Positions 34,437 through 45,632 of a DNA stretch of 64,000 nucleotides are shown piece after piece. The first letter of the stretch is position 1, and the number at the start of each line of letters is the position of its first letter. Origin of the DNA: Tanypteryx hageni (taxonomy: Eukaryota > Arthropoda > Insecta > Odonata > Petaluridae); NCBI GenBank assembly GCA_028673005.1, contig CM054118.1, positions 85,499,855 through 85,563,854 of the forward strand, read 5' to 3'. The notes below the pieces were generated by a model. It was given only the letters and a program-made list of their open reading frames with translations, was not told where the DNA came from and searched no databases. The position numbers and the translations under genes are program-made.

Positions 34437-34899
34437 AAAGAGAGGAACGGTGCCGAAAGGGTTGGCTTGAAGGTGACCCTTTTGCAAGAGGGACGCAGGA
34501 GGCTGAGACAAAAGCGCACTGTCCCGCGGTAGACTCGAGGGGATTGGTGTGCTGGATAAGCATACGTGATCGGAATTCGCGGCGAGGGGAGAGCGCGGTC
34601 CTCTTTTAAGGCGGACGCAAGGCGAGTTAGGAAAGGGGATGTTCCTTTAATTGTTTTTCCACCCTGATAATTGCGTTTTACTAGTGCCCTTAGTCGCTCG
34701 CCTCGAAAAAGAGAAGATTGTTGACGATTTACAAAATAAAACAAGAGCTATCGAGCGCGTGACGAATGCTCAAATCGTTACATACCATGGATGCCAGTTT
34801 TTTTTTCAAAGAGAGCAGTATCGGAATGCCTATTCTAAGAGTTTTGTGGTATTATCTGTATGAATTCGAATATATAGATCATAGAAAACATTATTGTAT

Positions 34900-35515
34900 A
34901 AGTTAAAAATCTGATGTGGCCACTACATGACTTTCTCCATAACTGTATTATTTATAAAAATTCCAAATAGGTTACATTATAAGAAATATTTTAAGGAACT
35001 GAGAGAAATATTTAGACTTTAAAAAGAACAGAAATAAACTCAAACCATGTCCTAATATTGGATATAGCCACAAAGCTCCAACAATTAAGAAAAGAAAAGC
35101 AAACGTTACTAAGACGTAATTAAGCGTCAATCGTTAACTATAGTCGTCGGTAGGTGGCTTGGTGGTGACAGCTAAAAATATAAGATATCTCTTTAACAAT
35201 GCATTATATGGAAAAATGTTTCAAACAAAGATTGTAGATAATTAAATTCCCTGTAACTTTTATTCCAGTACATTTTTACATTTATCAAATATTTTAAAAT
35301 AACGGATAAGTGACAAGAGTAAACACCCACTTTCGGTTTACTGATTTTTACCAAAAACTAATCAGTTCTTGTGACTTATATAAAAATGTTAAATATCAAA
35401 TTTTAGTTGACCTGATTAATAGTTTTTGAGTTAGAGCACCCACAAAAAAGCTATCACACACGTTCACACACACACACACGCACGCGCGCACGCGCACACG
35501 CGCACGCACGCACAC
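34900..35515. mobile_element. Repeat family C, copy 2, with CA/CG microsatellite
   Basis: Aligned with 27925-28270 but with about 200 bp of extra sequence at about 35055-35260 that is absent from copy 1. It ends in a (CA)n/(CG)n tract at 35462-35515, where copy 1 has only a few CA units. The 3' hairpin is missing here. Confidence 0.55.
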
Positions 35516-35519
35516 AAGG

Positions 35520-36631
35520 TGAACAAAACAAAAAGCTAATTAAAATATTAACGGTCGTATGTTCGTTCGCATTTTTTCCAAGCCTTAAGAAATGCCACTG
35601 CAGTAAAAAAACTAGCGTTCAAATTAAGCCATCATTACTTCCCTTTCGATTAAAATGCATTCAAAATATATAAGAAGAGTTCTCACAATTGATTTAAAAT
35701 ACAACATCAAAGTTCATGTCATTGCTTTTAGATATAAACGTAATTTTGCTAGATCAGCAACAATGCCATCGCCCTTGACGACGAATTTTTTTCGTCTAAA
35801 ATTTAGCCAAATTTTCGTGTTAATAATAAATTTGTGGAACAATTCGACGTGTATTCGAAAATCTATGGCTGGAAAATGAATTTTTGTTCTTTTAGGCATC
35901 GTTTGGTGTAAGTCCCGTATTCATATCGCAATTTTAAGTGATTTTAAAATGCAAATGAAAAAGGTGCTGCAACTGTGCGAACCGTGGAAACACACAGAAA
36001 GAAGGACAGAATTCTCTTTAATATATGTATTAGATAGATGTAATAAATGAATATGAGCCTGTGTCGACTGTGGTGCCGCCCTTAATGCGCGTTATTAAAG
36101 AGCGGTATATTCGAGAACTATTTATGATGAAATATAAATTTATTTTTAACAATCTTTCCGAGTAGATAGACGATTGAAATTTGGTAGGAATGTTTGACTC
36201 TTATAGTAAAAGCCGTTTAACAAAACAAATCCCCAAGAAACATTCGAGTTCGAGCTCAAATTAAAAAAAAAACCAATAGTAATTGACATTTCTTTCGTTT
36301 TTGTTTGCTTTGATGACGAAACCGATTTGGTGAGGACTTAGGAAAGTATTAATACCTACTTAAACTACATAATAGGTTTCTTTATTGCATATTATTGTTG
36401 GTTAGCCTCATAAAAAATTAAAATTAATATATATTATTGTTATTATTTTATTTATGTTTAGTGTACATAACAACGCTTTCATTCGTTATTATCTTTGACT
36501 GAAAACGAATACCAATTGCAATTTCGAAGAGTTATTGTTTTAATTATGAGCGTAAATTTAATTTTAGATAAAATTTAGTTAATATAATTTTAGTTAATGT
36601 TTAAGGCAATAATAGTCCGTTATTTCATCAA
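35520..36631. other. No gene seen
   Basis: AT-rich, nothing recognised. Confidence 0.6.
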
Positions 36632-37000
36632 ATGGAAGAAAGAAGAAGATATTATAGAGAATTAATCAGAAGGAGATCTGAGCAAGAAACAATAGAAGGT
36701 AAAGAAGATCGACGTAGAGGATATAGAGGAAGAACGAGAAGATCAAAACGGACAGATGAACAGTGGCAAAGAGCGAGAGAGAGCATAAAAGAAATCAGGT
36801 ACCAAAGAAGAAATGATGACGAGCTGCCAGAGAATTTGGAAATTACGGATATTTGCCTTAATTTCACGAAAAATTATAAATATACTGCTATTACCCATGG
36901 AATTTATTATCTAATACATATAGGCTCCACGTGGCTGAAGCGCTGTTGCCCTGGAGATCGCGTTGGTTTATTTACGAGTTTTAATCTTGATGTGTGGTGA
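36632..37000 (+). other. Arg/Glu-rich open frame of 122 codons
   Basis: From an ATG, M-E-E-R-R-R-Y-Y-R-E-L-I-R-R-R-S-E-Q then more Arg/Glu-rich sequence to about residue 70, predicted strongly helical. It then turns into AT-rich translation without pattern. It could be an exon of a basic coiled-coil protein or a purine-rich accident. I know no family that matches. Confidence 0.15.
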
Positions 37001-37048
37001 ATTTTTAAGCGCTTGCACTATCGTTATCTATATCGTTGTGGTTGTATG

Positions 37049-37115
37049 TCAGGGGTTCCCAAATCGTGGGCCATGGCCCACTGGCGGGCCACAGCACGTT
37101 TTCCAGGTGGGCCAC
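37049..37115 (+). mobile_element. Solo hAT terminus
   Basis: CAGGGGTTCCCAAATCGTGG followed by GCCATGGCCCACTGGCGGGCC is a typical hAT terminal and sub-terminal sequence. No partner end was found downstream, so it is a truncated copy. Confidence 0.55.
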
Positions 37116-37225
37116 AGAGACTGCCCTATTCTTGTCTTTTTTTCTTGACAGGCATATGGCCACACCATTTTCGAGTTGTACCTGACAAAGTTGGCAGAAC
37201 TCGGCATGACTCATGCAACTTGCAA

Positions 37226-37773
37226 TTGGATTGGGGAAATGTACACATTTACCTAGAGATACTGGTTAAATGTGGATAAACGTCGCAACACAGGCCACAA
37301 CTTTGCGGCGTCGCGAACATCTGTTGCAGGTTAGAAGTACGGTAAATGTGCGTTGTCCGGTAAATGTGTAAATTTCGCGATAAATGTGCATAACTAAACT
37401 AAATTTGAAAATGAAGGCAAATTTTACTCGGCCCCACCGGGTTGGGTAGGTTAGTCGAAGTGTTTTTGGTTCCTCCTCACGGTCACTGTATTCTCTCCTC
37501 GGATTGGGAAGCCTTAATCATAATATATACCAGTGGAGCCGAACCCTCGATGATTTTTATTGTAAATTAACGTAATTATTAAAGTGTAGCATTTCTCATT
37601 CTTACTTATTTCCACATTTACCAAGGCACATCGGTAAAAGTGCACATTTACCGGGAAATGTACGGATAATACGTATTTCTGGAAACTTAAACTTAAATAT
37701 TTACCGAGCTTGGTGGTAAATGTGCACATTTACCGGTAAATGTACACATTTCCCGATCACGTACCTTTACCGT

Positions 37774-37775
<2 letters not shown>
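37226..37775. repeat. Palindrome array based on GGTAAATGTGCACATTTACC
   Basis: The perfect 20-bp palindrome lies at 37715-37734. Variants and half-sites (GGTAAATG or CATTTACC) occur about ten times: near 37233-37253, 37264, 37341, 37358, 37612, 37630-37665 and 37735-37775. The outermost units, GGGAAATGTACACATTTACC on the left and its near inverse on the right, suggest an inverted-repeat mobile element of about 540 bp. It abuts a (TA)n tract at 37776-37823. Confidence 0.6.
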
Positions 37776-37825
<50 letters not shown>

Positions 37826-37930
37826 CTTTCGGAAGATGAAAGGTAAATGGTATAAATGGATAGCAACAAGTTGTTGGGATAAGGAAGCCCAGTGAGCACT
37901 CATCAATAAGATGTCTTCAAGTTGACTATA
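37776..37930 (-). mobile_element. (TA)n plus Penelope-like fragment, copy 2
   Basis: (TA)n at 37776-37823 is followed by GTGCTTTCGGAAGATG and then AACAAGTTGTTGGGATAAGG and CCCAGTGAGCACTCATCAA. The latter matches 1378-1417. The CTGAAGA half of the hairpin seen at 1524 is degraded here. Confidence 0.45.
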
Positions 37931-38405
37931 AATCATAGCTTCCTATCTCATTTCTGATTTTTCACTGATAACTTAATAGAACAATATTACCTTATAGTAC
38001 TGTAATATTTTCATTAAAATCAAGTAGATACTTTTTCATAAGCTTTAATTATAAAACACTGGTAATATAATACACAGTGATTATACTTAAAAGTAATACG
38101 TGCACTTTAAAGACTTTTCTGATTTTTTAATAAACCGATTTCATTTTTACAATTGAACCCCTAGCGTAGATTGCCGTATAATGAAAGGACGCAGCAGTAT
38201 GAAGAATAGTTTTTTGCAGCCAAAGTCTACATTCTGACATTTCTTCAAATTTTTGTCATATTATAAAATGAACTCCCTCGGTCTTTTCGTACAAGGTCTC
38301 GATAATTTAAAATGTTACTAAATTGACTCGAATTCTTGAAGATTTCGAAAATTTAACCCAGTAAATTAATGGTTTGTTTGTCGCAATCAAAATAACTGTG
38401 AGTGT

Positions 38406-39062
38406 TATGGTTTCCAACTTACGGCTCTTGGGCCGGAGATCTCCGGGTCATCGCCATAATCTCCGGTCTCCGGGTGAGTAGCTCAAATCTCCGGCTCAAT
38501 TTCAATTGCAGTGGGATGCCCTTTTTATGACTTTTTCAGTTTTTAATAAAAGGTTTGAATTGAGTTGGTTTAATTTCGATTGTATTTTGTTTTATACAAA
38601 AAATTTCAATCCCTTGCGTATTTGTTGATCATCCATACTCTACAAACTACTTTATCTCTGGATATAACACAACTACGATGTTGAGTAGGTCACTGCAGAA
38701 TATGTTAAAATCACCAGAGGAGTTGTGGAATAGTGTAATCTTTGTTTATCCTTTCTTTTCTTCAATTTACTACCCGGAAAATCGGAAGATCTAGTCTTAT
38801 TCCATGAGACTCGAATAGAAGTAGAAAGAATCGGTAAGTCTATAAGCTGATGCAATTAAAATAGCTATGCTTTGGTCTTACACAATACTCCAATTTTAAG
38901 TAATTTTAGCCACGTTTACTTTCATATGTCGTATATTTAATTCCTCTCGGGTTTCTTCTAAAGTCTCAAGGTTTCAAGCAAATTCCGGTTCATGAATATC
39001 TTAAAGTTGGTAAGCCTTAGCAAAACCTCCGGTGTATGAAGACCTAAAAGTTGGCAACCCTA
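38406..39062. mobile_element. hAT-like MITE with TAGGGTTGCCAACT ends
   Basis: Left TATGGTTTCCAACTT and right (reverse complement) TAGGGTTGCCAACTT. Flanking 8-mers GTGAGTGT and ATGCGTAT match at only 5 of 8. CTCCGG repeats fill the left sub-terminal region, and a second AAAGTTGG...CCTTAG motif lies inside the right end. Non-coding. Confidence 0.55.
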
Positions 39063-39775
39063 ATGCGTATACGGAATTTCAGTGATTAATTACGACTGGA
39101 AGTTTCTAAGAAAGAGTTACGTACGGAGGAATTGACACTTGTGAATTATTAAATGTAACGTAAATGCCTCCCATGTGACGAGGGTCCCAATATGCAAAGA
39201 ATATTTCTTAAAAGACCGAATCTACAATCAAATAGCTATTTTAAAGTCAACTGAAGAGTCTGTCACTTTGTGGAACACTAAAATATAAATAATTGCATGT
39301 CAAAGAAGATAAAGTTTATAGTGGTACCAAATTATATAAAAAACTAAAAAGTTTACCTCTCGGTGTTTATGACAAAGTTTCCAATAATGCAGCAAAAATA
39401 ACTGCCCGAAAGAAAGATTACTTTGATTTCTAAAATTTACTAACCTCACAATTTTACTCAAATAGCTCAGTTAAACGAAAAATTTAAAAAATTAATGCAT
39501 TTTTTTCGTCTCACCATTCGGGTTATCGACGCTTGAATATTTGGCACGTTCTCTGAACATTCCTTTCGAGGAGAATCCGAGGGTTGCGTTCGACCGCTCT
39601 TCTGTGGCGTGATGAAAAAGCCGTCCTGATGATGCGAAAAAATGGGATGTAAGAAGAAGGCAAGGGGAAGCGAAAGGGGAAGCGACAGGGGCGGCAGATG
39701 GGAGAAGCGAGATCGCAGGCAGGTGAGGAGTTCAAGGCCAATGGAGGTTACCAGGGCGTTGAAGTTGTGTGGCGG

Positions 39776-39964
39776 TCAGTGATTGGCCGAGAAGATAATT
39801 CGCATAACGCCGAACGCAACCTCCTCCCGCCGGTGTTCTAAACTCCACAGTCACTGCAGAAGTACGGAGGCATCGTACGGTTGCCAGGGCGGGCGAAGTC
39901 TTCCGGTTGATCATCTGCTTGCCGCCAAGAGAGAGGAACAACAGCAAATCCGGAGGCGTAGATG
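39776..39964 (+). other. Possible transcription start and first exon
   Basis: A GC-rich block begins with TCAGTGA (initiator-like) at 39774 and ends at GTAGATG followed by donor GTAAGA. The ATG sits directly on the splice site. No TATA box and no convincing downstream coding partner. A candidate terminal exon begins after TTGCTTACAG at 44057 with AATAAA at about 44367, but joining them gives no meaningful protein. It could be a non-coding RNA or a distal 5' exon of the gene at 45633. Confidence 0.2.
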
Positions 39965-39974
39965 GTAAGATTAA

Positions 39975-42176
39975 ATGCTAAGCGAGGGGCTATGATGTTT
40001 TTTTTTTAGAGTTTACGAATCTAGAGTCTCTTCCACGTTTCTATTCATGTTTAAGGTTCACTGACTCCATGAAAGATTCTCAATAATATGCGATCTGATA
40101 AAATTTGAAGGTGATAATTAAAAATAAGATATCTTTGAATTTTTCAGAGTATAAGTTATTTAGCTGTATGTGAAACGAACATTTGTGTTGCAATTTTAAT
40201 TAAGTCGAACGATACTAGCGTTTCGTGCCTAAGTAATTCTTTGTGTAGTTCATCATTTTCTTTCTTGTTTTTGATGCTATAAAGAATCATTTTAAGCATG
40301 TTTATCGCAGAGAGAATATCATTACATAATTTAACGACTAATATATAATATTTTGATAAGAAATACTCTCATCTAAAATTGGCTATTAAATTTAAAAATG
40401 TGTCATGATTTTAAAATGTGTCTTTAAGTTCAAAACTATTTTTTATTCTCCACTAGTTAAAGTGGTAATAATAAAATTCTTGTTTTTTGGCATCTGATAA
40501 TATTGACGTGCTACATCTTTGAAGGCAGTAAAAAGAAAATTTAAATTCATGCTTACATCAATGTTATCATAATAAATGAGTAGCAAGTAAAGTATTAAAT
40601 AGGACAATATATTCATTGTTTTAGTTAAAGTATAATATAATTTACATTATTTTTTCTTAGAAATCTATATTCATATTATAAGTATTCATTTCGCAGCTAA
40701 GCTACCGTAATAACATTTAAATTTGAGATTTTTTAAAGTAAAAAAACAAAATAATTTTTCTCTTTTGAAGATTAAAATATATTAAAACTAAAGTTTTTTT
40801 TACTGATCATATCTGCATAAAATAAAAGCTGATAGCTAGATAGATTTCTTTAATTGCCTATATGTAATTGTAAAATCATAAACATTGGGAATATCTGCTT
40901 TAATGTTATCATAAGATATGTAATAGTGCCTGTAGATTAACAATTACAACAAACTATCAAAATTACATCCATACAGAATTTTCCTATTTATTTATTTTTA
41001 TTAATTTTTAAGTACACCATAAACAGCATTTTACACTTTTTAAATGAGCACCACGACGATAACAAAGACATAGGACCTTTCCCTACGCATTGTTTTTTTA
41101 CTGTAGAATACATATAAATTTATATTCCATAAATTTAACGAGATTAACAAACAACTAAGGACAAAAACCATGTACGCTCCATAATTAGCAACCCTGGCTT
41201 CAATGGTTGTAATCATCATAAAGATGTTAATCATAGAAAAGTCGTGAACAAATAATAAGAATTCTGATGATGCTAAGCAATCACTAACACAATTAAGCCC
41301 AGCACCGTGCAGAAAATGATTCGGCGGGTTTTTCACCGTCGTTTTATCCACATAATATTTAAAGTAAATTTATTTTACATTTTTGTAAGGGAATACTTTA
41401 TTATGCAAAATCGTGTAAATTCTAAAAATTTAATTTGTTAAGAGAGAAGTTATAATTATATAATTTCATAAATATGTATTTCAGATAATTTCTATGGGAA
41501 AGTTTCATGTCTACTCCAAACAATGATGGTCAACCCGAGTCACGCGTGCCATAGATTCCGAGAGTAACACGCCAAACTCTCAGGTTAAGATTAATTAACG
41601 TTGATTTTTTTAACGACCTACTGATTCTCTCTTGCCTACGAGTTATGGGCACCTAAGAGGTAGTGCAATGAATAGCTGATCAGTTTCACAAAGTTTGAGA
41701 AGAAAGATGATGCTTCCTTTCCAATGGTTCATTCTCTCCGAACGCCAATTATGCTTTTACTTACTAGCGTTGGATCGGTACCTCTGCTCCAACACATTTA
41801 GAGATGGAAATTTTAGAAAAAATATAGCAGTTCAGGCTGCATGCCTAGTGCAAATAGCGGCGAAATTTTCCATTCCATCTGATGTTGTTTAGGAATGAGT
41901 ATTAGGATATCAGATTCCTAATTTTTATATTCTTCAAATGTTAACTGTTAGCACCCTTTGTTGTTATGAATTTGACCAAAATAAATTTGGCTCCAGAATG
42001 GAAAACTCCATCTCATTGTCAGTTTTCGATTTCATAAGAAACTTAAAAGAAAAATTAAAATATAGACAGCATCTTCAAAAAATAAAGAGGTCGACAAAAA
42101 GTTTGTATATTTAGGCATTTATAATTGTTGACTTAATTTATTTTCATTTGGGCAAATATTCACAATAAAAGTAGTC
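39975..42176. other. AT-rich stretch, no gene seen
   Basis: Over 2 kb of AT-rich DNA. The only GC-richer piece (41640-41890) has an open frame that matches nothing and lacks a good start. Confidence 0.6.
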
Positions 42177-42184
42177 TTCTAAAC

Positions 42185-42482
42185 CAGTGTTTCTCAACCG
42201 GTGGGACGCGAAGGTCGTCTAGGTGGGACGCGAAGTTTCGATGGTAACTTATGTTTAGTTTTTCTCAACAAAATTATTCCAATATTAAAGGTTTTTAAAA
42301 ATGTCCATAAGGATTAATATGGTTCTGAAGTGCAGCCGACATAATAATCCACTTCTTGGAAAAGATGGGTTCGTTTTTACCGTTGTGGGACCAAGGTCTT
42401 TCGACAAAATAATTGGTGGGATATAGGTTTTTTGACAGAAAGGTGGGTGGGACTCAAGACGCAAAAAGGTTGAGAACCACTG
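42185..42482. mobile_element. hAT MITE with CAGTG(G)TTCTCAACC ends
   Basis: Left CAGTGTTTCTCAACC and right (reverse complement) CAGTGGTTCTCAACC, 14 of 15 matching. Flanking 8-mers TTCTAAAC and CTCTAAAC match at 7 of 8. GGTGGGAC repeats lie just inside both ends. 298 bp, non-coding. Confidence 0.85.
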
Positions 42483-42490
42483 CTCTAAAC

Positions 42491-44504
42491 AATAGAATTC
42501 CTTGAGGCACGCTTACATATTTACCCATCGCTACGTGGCCTTTATTTGCAAATGAATGAAATAAATAAAATAGACAAATAAATAATTGGTTAATTTATGA
42601 AATATATTTTTCAACTAATAAGTAATTTCAATTATTAGTATCTAGATAAACTTAATATTCCATATAATACTCAATATCGTTCAAATGGGGAAAGAGGTAA
42701 GAGGCTGCGGCCATAGTAGTGCGTTTTCGATCAGTTATTAAATCAACGGTCACCTAAAATTTTCTCTCTCTAATAAAGAGACAATGTATCAGGAATTATG
42801 TACCACTTCTCAAATTAAAACGTAACTGTCGATATATGTATTTGTTTGTAAAAATATTAGTGGAGGTAGTAAATATTTTTGTGGACACGTAATGATTTAT
42901 GCTCAAATAAAATGTCACTTGATTCATATATTCTTCCACCAATTTTCTATTAAAATATAAACTTAAGTATGTTACGTTAAATTAAAAATGTTTATGTATA
43001 TTCGTAAAAGGATAATTTTTTCGACGTAGCTGTATCAAATCAAAATTTTAAAAATTTATAACCAGTCAACATTCACTCATCAGGCCATCAACGATAGCCT
43101 GATTTCACCATACATCTCACACTTTTAATCGTACATGACCCAATTTCACGAGTTATGGTGCAAGGTTGATGTATTATGAAGAGAAAATAGTCCCCCCTTG
43201 GCACTGTTATCTATTAGAAATGTTTTTCGCGTAATTCCGAAATACATGCTGGAATTTTGAAAGTGTCACCCATCGTTATAAATACTCTGAGGCGCAATAC
43301 GAAGTCTGCCAGATTACATAAATATACAATGTCAAGTACATGTTGCATCGCTTACGTTTCTGTCATAACGAAAACAAACCATCGCTATATTATATTGCAT
43401 TAAATCTTTCGCTGCCTGATCCACGAGACTTTCATTAAATTATGCAACGTTAATTTAGTCGACGGACATATAAGATCGTGACACGATGCGAACATTTGCG
43501 TGATATAAGGGTTGATATTTGGGCGGGTATTAAATGAATTCTCTGAAAGTTTTGGTAATCGAGCATTTTATATCGAACCATTATATCCGAAAGTATATTA
43601 AGTTACGCTTTTATGTAATTATAGTAATATTAGAGTAGATTGAGGCATATGTTGAACTAATGAAATCTTTAAAGTTTTGCAGTAGTTTTTATTGCATTAG
43701 ACCAAATGTTTTCTTTCATTGTAATTAGCTAGTATAAAATAAATAACCGTTTGAAATAGATCTGCAATTTATTTGATAAGTCGGTACTTTGTAAAACGCA
43801 TTGAACAGTGACACACTTAGGATCTTTATCTATCTCCTATATCATAAATTTGTATTATTTCATGAAGTAATCTAATTTTAATGTCATATTTTATTGTATT
43901 AATTTCTTTGAATTTCTCCATAATTTATGATCAAGGAGTGATCATATAGTTTTCCTATCAATTTTGAAAATTTTATATCAAATTAAAAATCCCCACATTC
44001 TACGTAATATTTCTTGGACTCGAATTCAATCTAAAATTATTTACGTTTGCTTACAGACAGACGGCGAGGCTGGAAATTCCGGGAGGCATGTGGGCGTTGC
44101 AGCAAAGATTAATTAAGATTGCGCACCGAGAAATAAACCACGAATATACCCCAAACCACTTCTTAGAACAAGGTTACCAGTTTGATAGTAACCAAGGACA
44201 AGGGATTATTTTCCGCCAAAGATAAGTAACACAAGTTTGCGATCATAAGCTGATCCACGAGCAGTTAAGTATGGTGTTGTGATTAGATGTACTATCTTAA
44301 GTTGAATATATCAATCTATTATGTAGTGTGTGTAAATATTTTTTCAAAAGTAACTTGTTTCTACTAATAAAGAAATTCAAACTCTGTGTTGTTTATTTGA
44401 TGCATAACTCAATTTTTGGTTGTATTTAAAAATTAACATGGCTTCTGACCTTTTAACGTCATTCGTATGCGGTTTAGGTGGCAGCATTGTAACATATATA
44501 CTTG
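42491..44504. other. AT-rich stretch; one weak terminal-exon candidate
   Basis: Mostly featureless. 44057-44390 could be a terminal exon (acceptor TTGCTTACAG, GC-richer first 110 bp, AATAAA near 44367), but no family match supports it. Confidence 0.4.
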
Positions 44505-44701
44505 TATACCGTATTTATTCGCGGAATTGCTCCACTTTTTTCACCAATTTTTTACACTAAAACAGGGATGGGGCAAATATGCGGTTTTCACCTTATCGTA
44601 TGAAAGTGGTCACATTAGAAAAAATAATCTTTTATTCCCTCCTCATAGTTCAAGTGGGGTAATTACGTGATAGGGACAATTAGGTGAGTAAATACGGTAT
44701 A
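44505..44701. mobile_element. MITE with TATACCGTATTTA ends
   Basis: Left TATACCGTATTTATTCGCGG and right (reverse complement) TATACCGTATTTACTCACCT, with further matches AATTG(C/T)(T/C)CC. TA at the edges fits a Tc1/mariner/pogo-type target. 197 bp, non-coding. Confidence 0.7.
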
Positions 44702-45632
44702 TAAACTATAAAATAAATTAGGCTATTTCAAGGGCAAATATTTAAATGGAGGTTGAGACATTTTTAGACAAAAAACTACTCTGGAGACGCAAATTAATTG
44801 TTTCCTTTGCGACATCTTCTTTGAAGTTCTTCGGCAAGATGAATAAGAACGCTTTTAATTACTGATTCAACTATTCAATAGAACAAGTCACTTCCCATTT
44901 AGAACAACATTATTATACAATACTTACGCAGTTATTGCAGAAACTAGTTTAGCAGCCAAAAGAAAAGAAACCCATGTCTGCATCTTTGGCTTCCTTCCGC
45001 ACTCATAATAAACAGGTTACCATGAGTGTGCGCAATTGGAAAAACCAGCTATTGCTAAATAATAACCCTATGAGAAGGAATCGAAGGCAACGAACAAATA
45101 GATATAAATATATAAACAAATCTGAGGAGTTTCATCGAAGAAAAGTGGTGTGCGAAAGAAGAGAGAGTTTTGAGGAATCTTAATGACCGCCCAAAAGAGG
45201 TAGGCAAGAGAAAGAAGAAGAATTGGTGGGAGATTTTAACGCCTGAAGGAATTGGCTAGGAAGTTCTACGCAAGCTCCGATAACTTCCAACTGCGGTGAC
45301 CTCCGCCTCTTCCTTCCCCTCATAATCTCCCCACTTTCGCTTTCTTGCCTTCTTCCCACTCCACTCACCTCGGCCTTTCCATCAACGGCCTACCAAAGAC
45401 ATCCCCTTAGCACACCATCTAACCCCCTCCTGCCCCCGACTTCCGCCTTCTGCACTCCCCAAACAGTAAGAATGGCACGGAGAGAGTGACAGAAGTCGCC
45501 TGGACACCGAGAGGGACGGTTTGGTGCACGAGCAGGGTACTTGACGTTTCTTTCGTGGGCTCGTTAATTCAACGCGATTCATCTTCTGGAACCTCTGCGG
45601 CGGCGCGAGCAAATATCCTGAATTTTCCAGAC

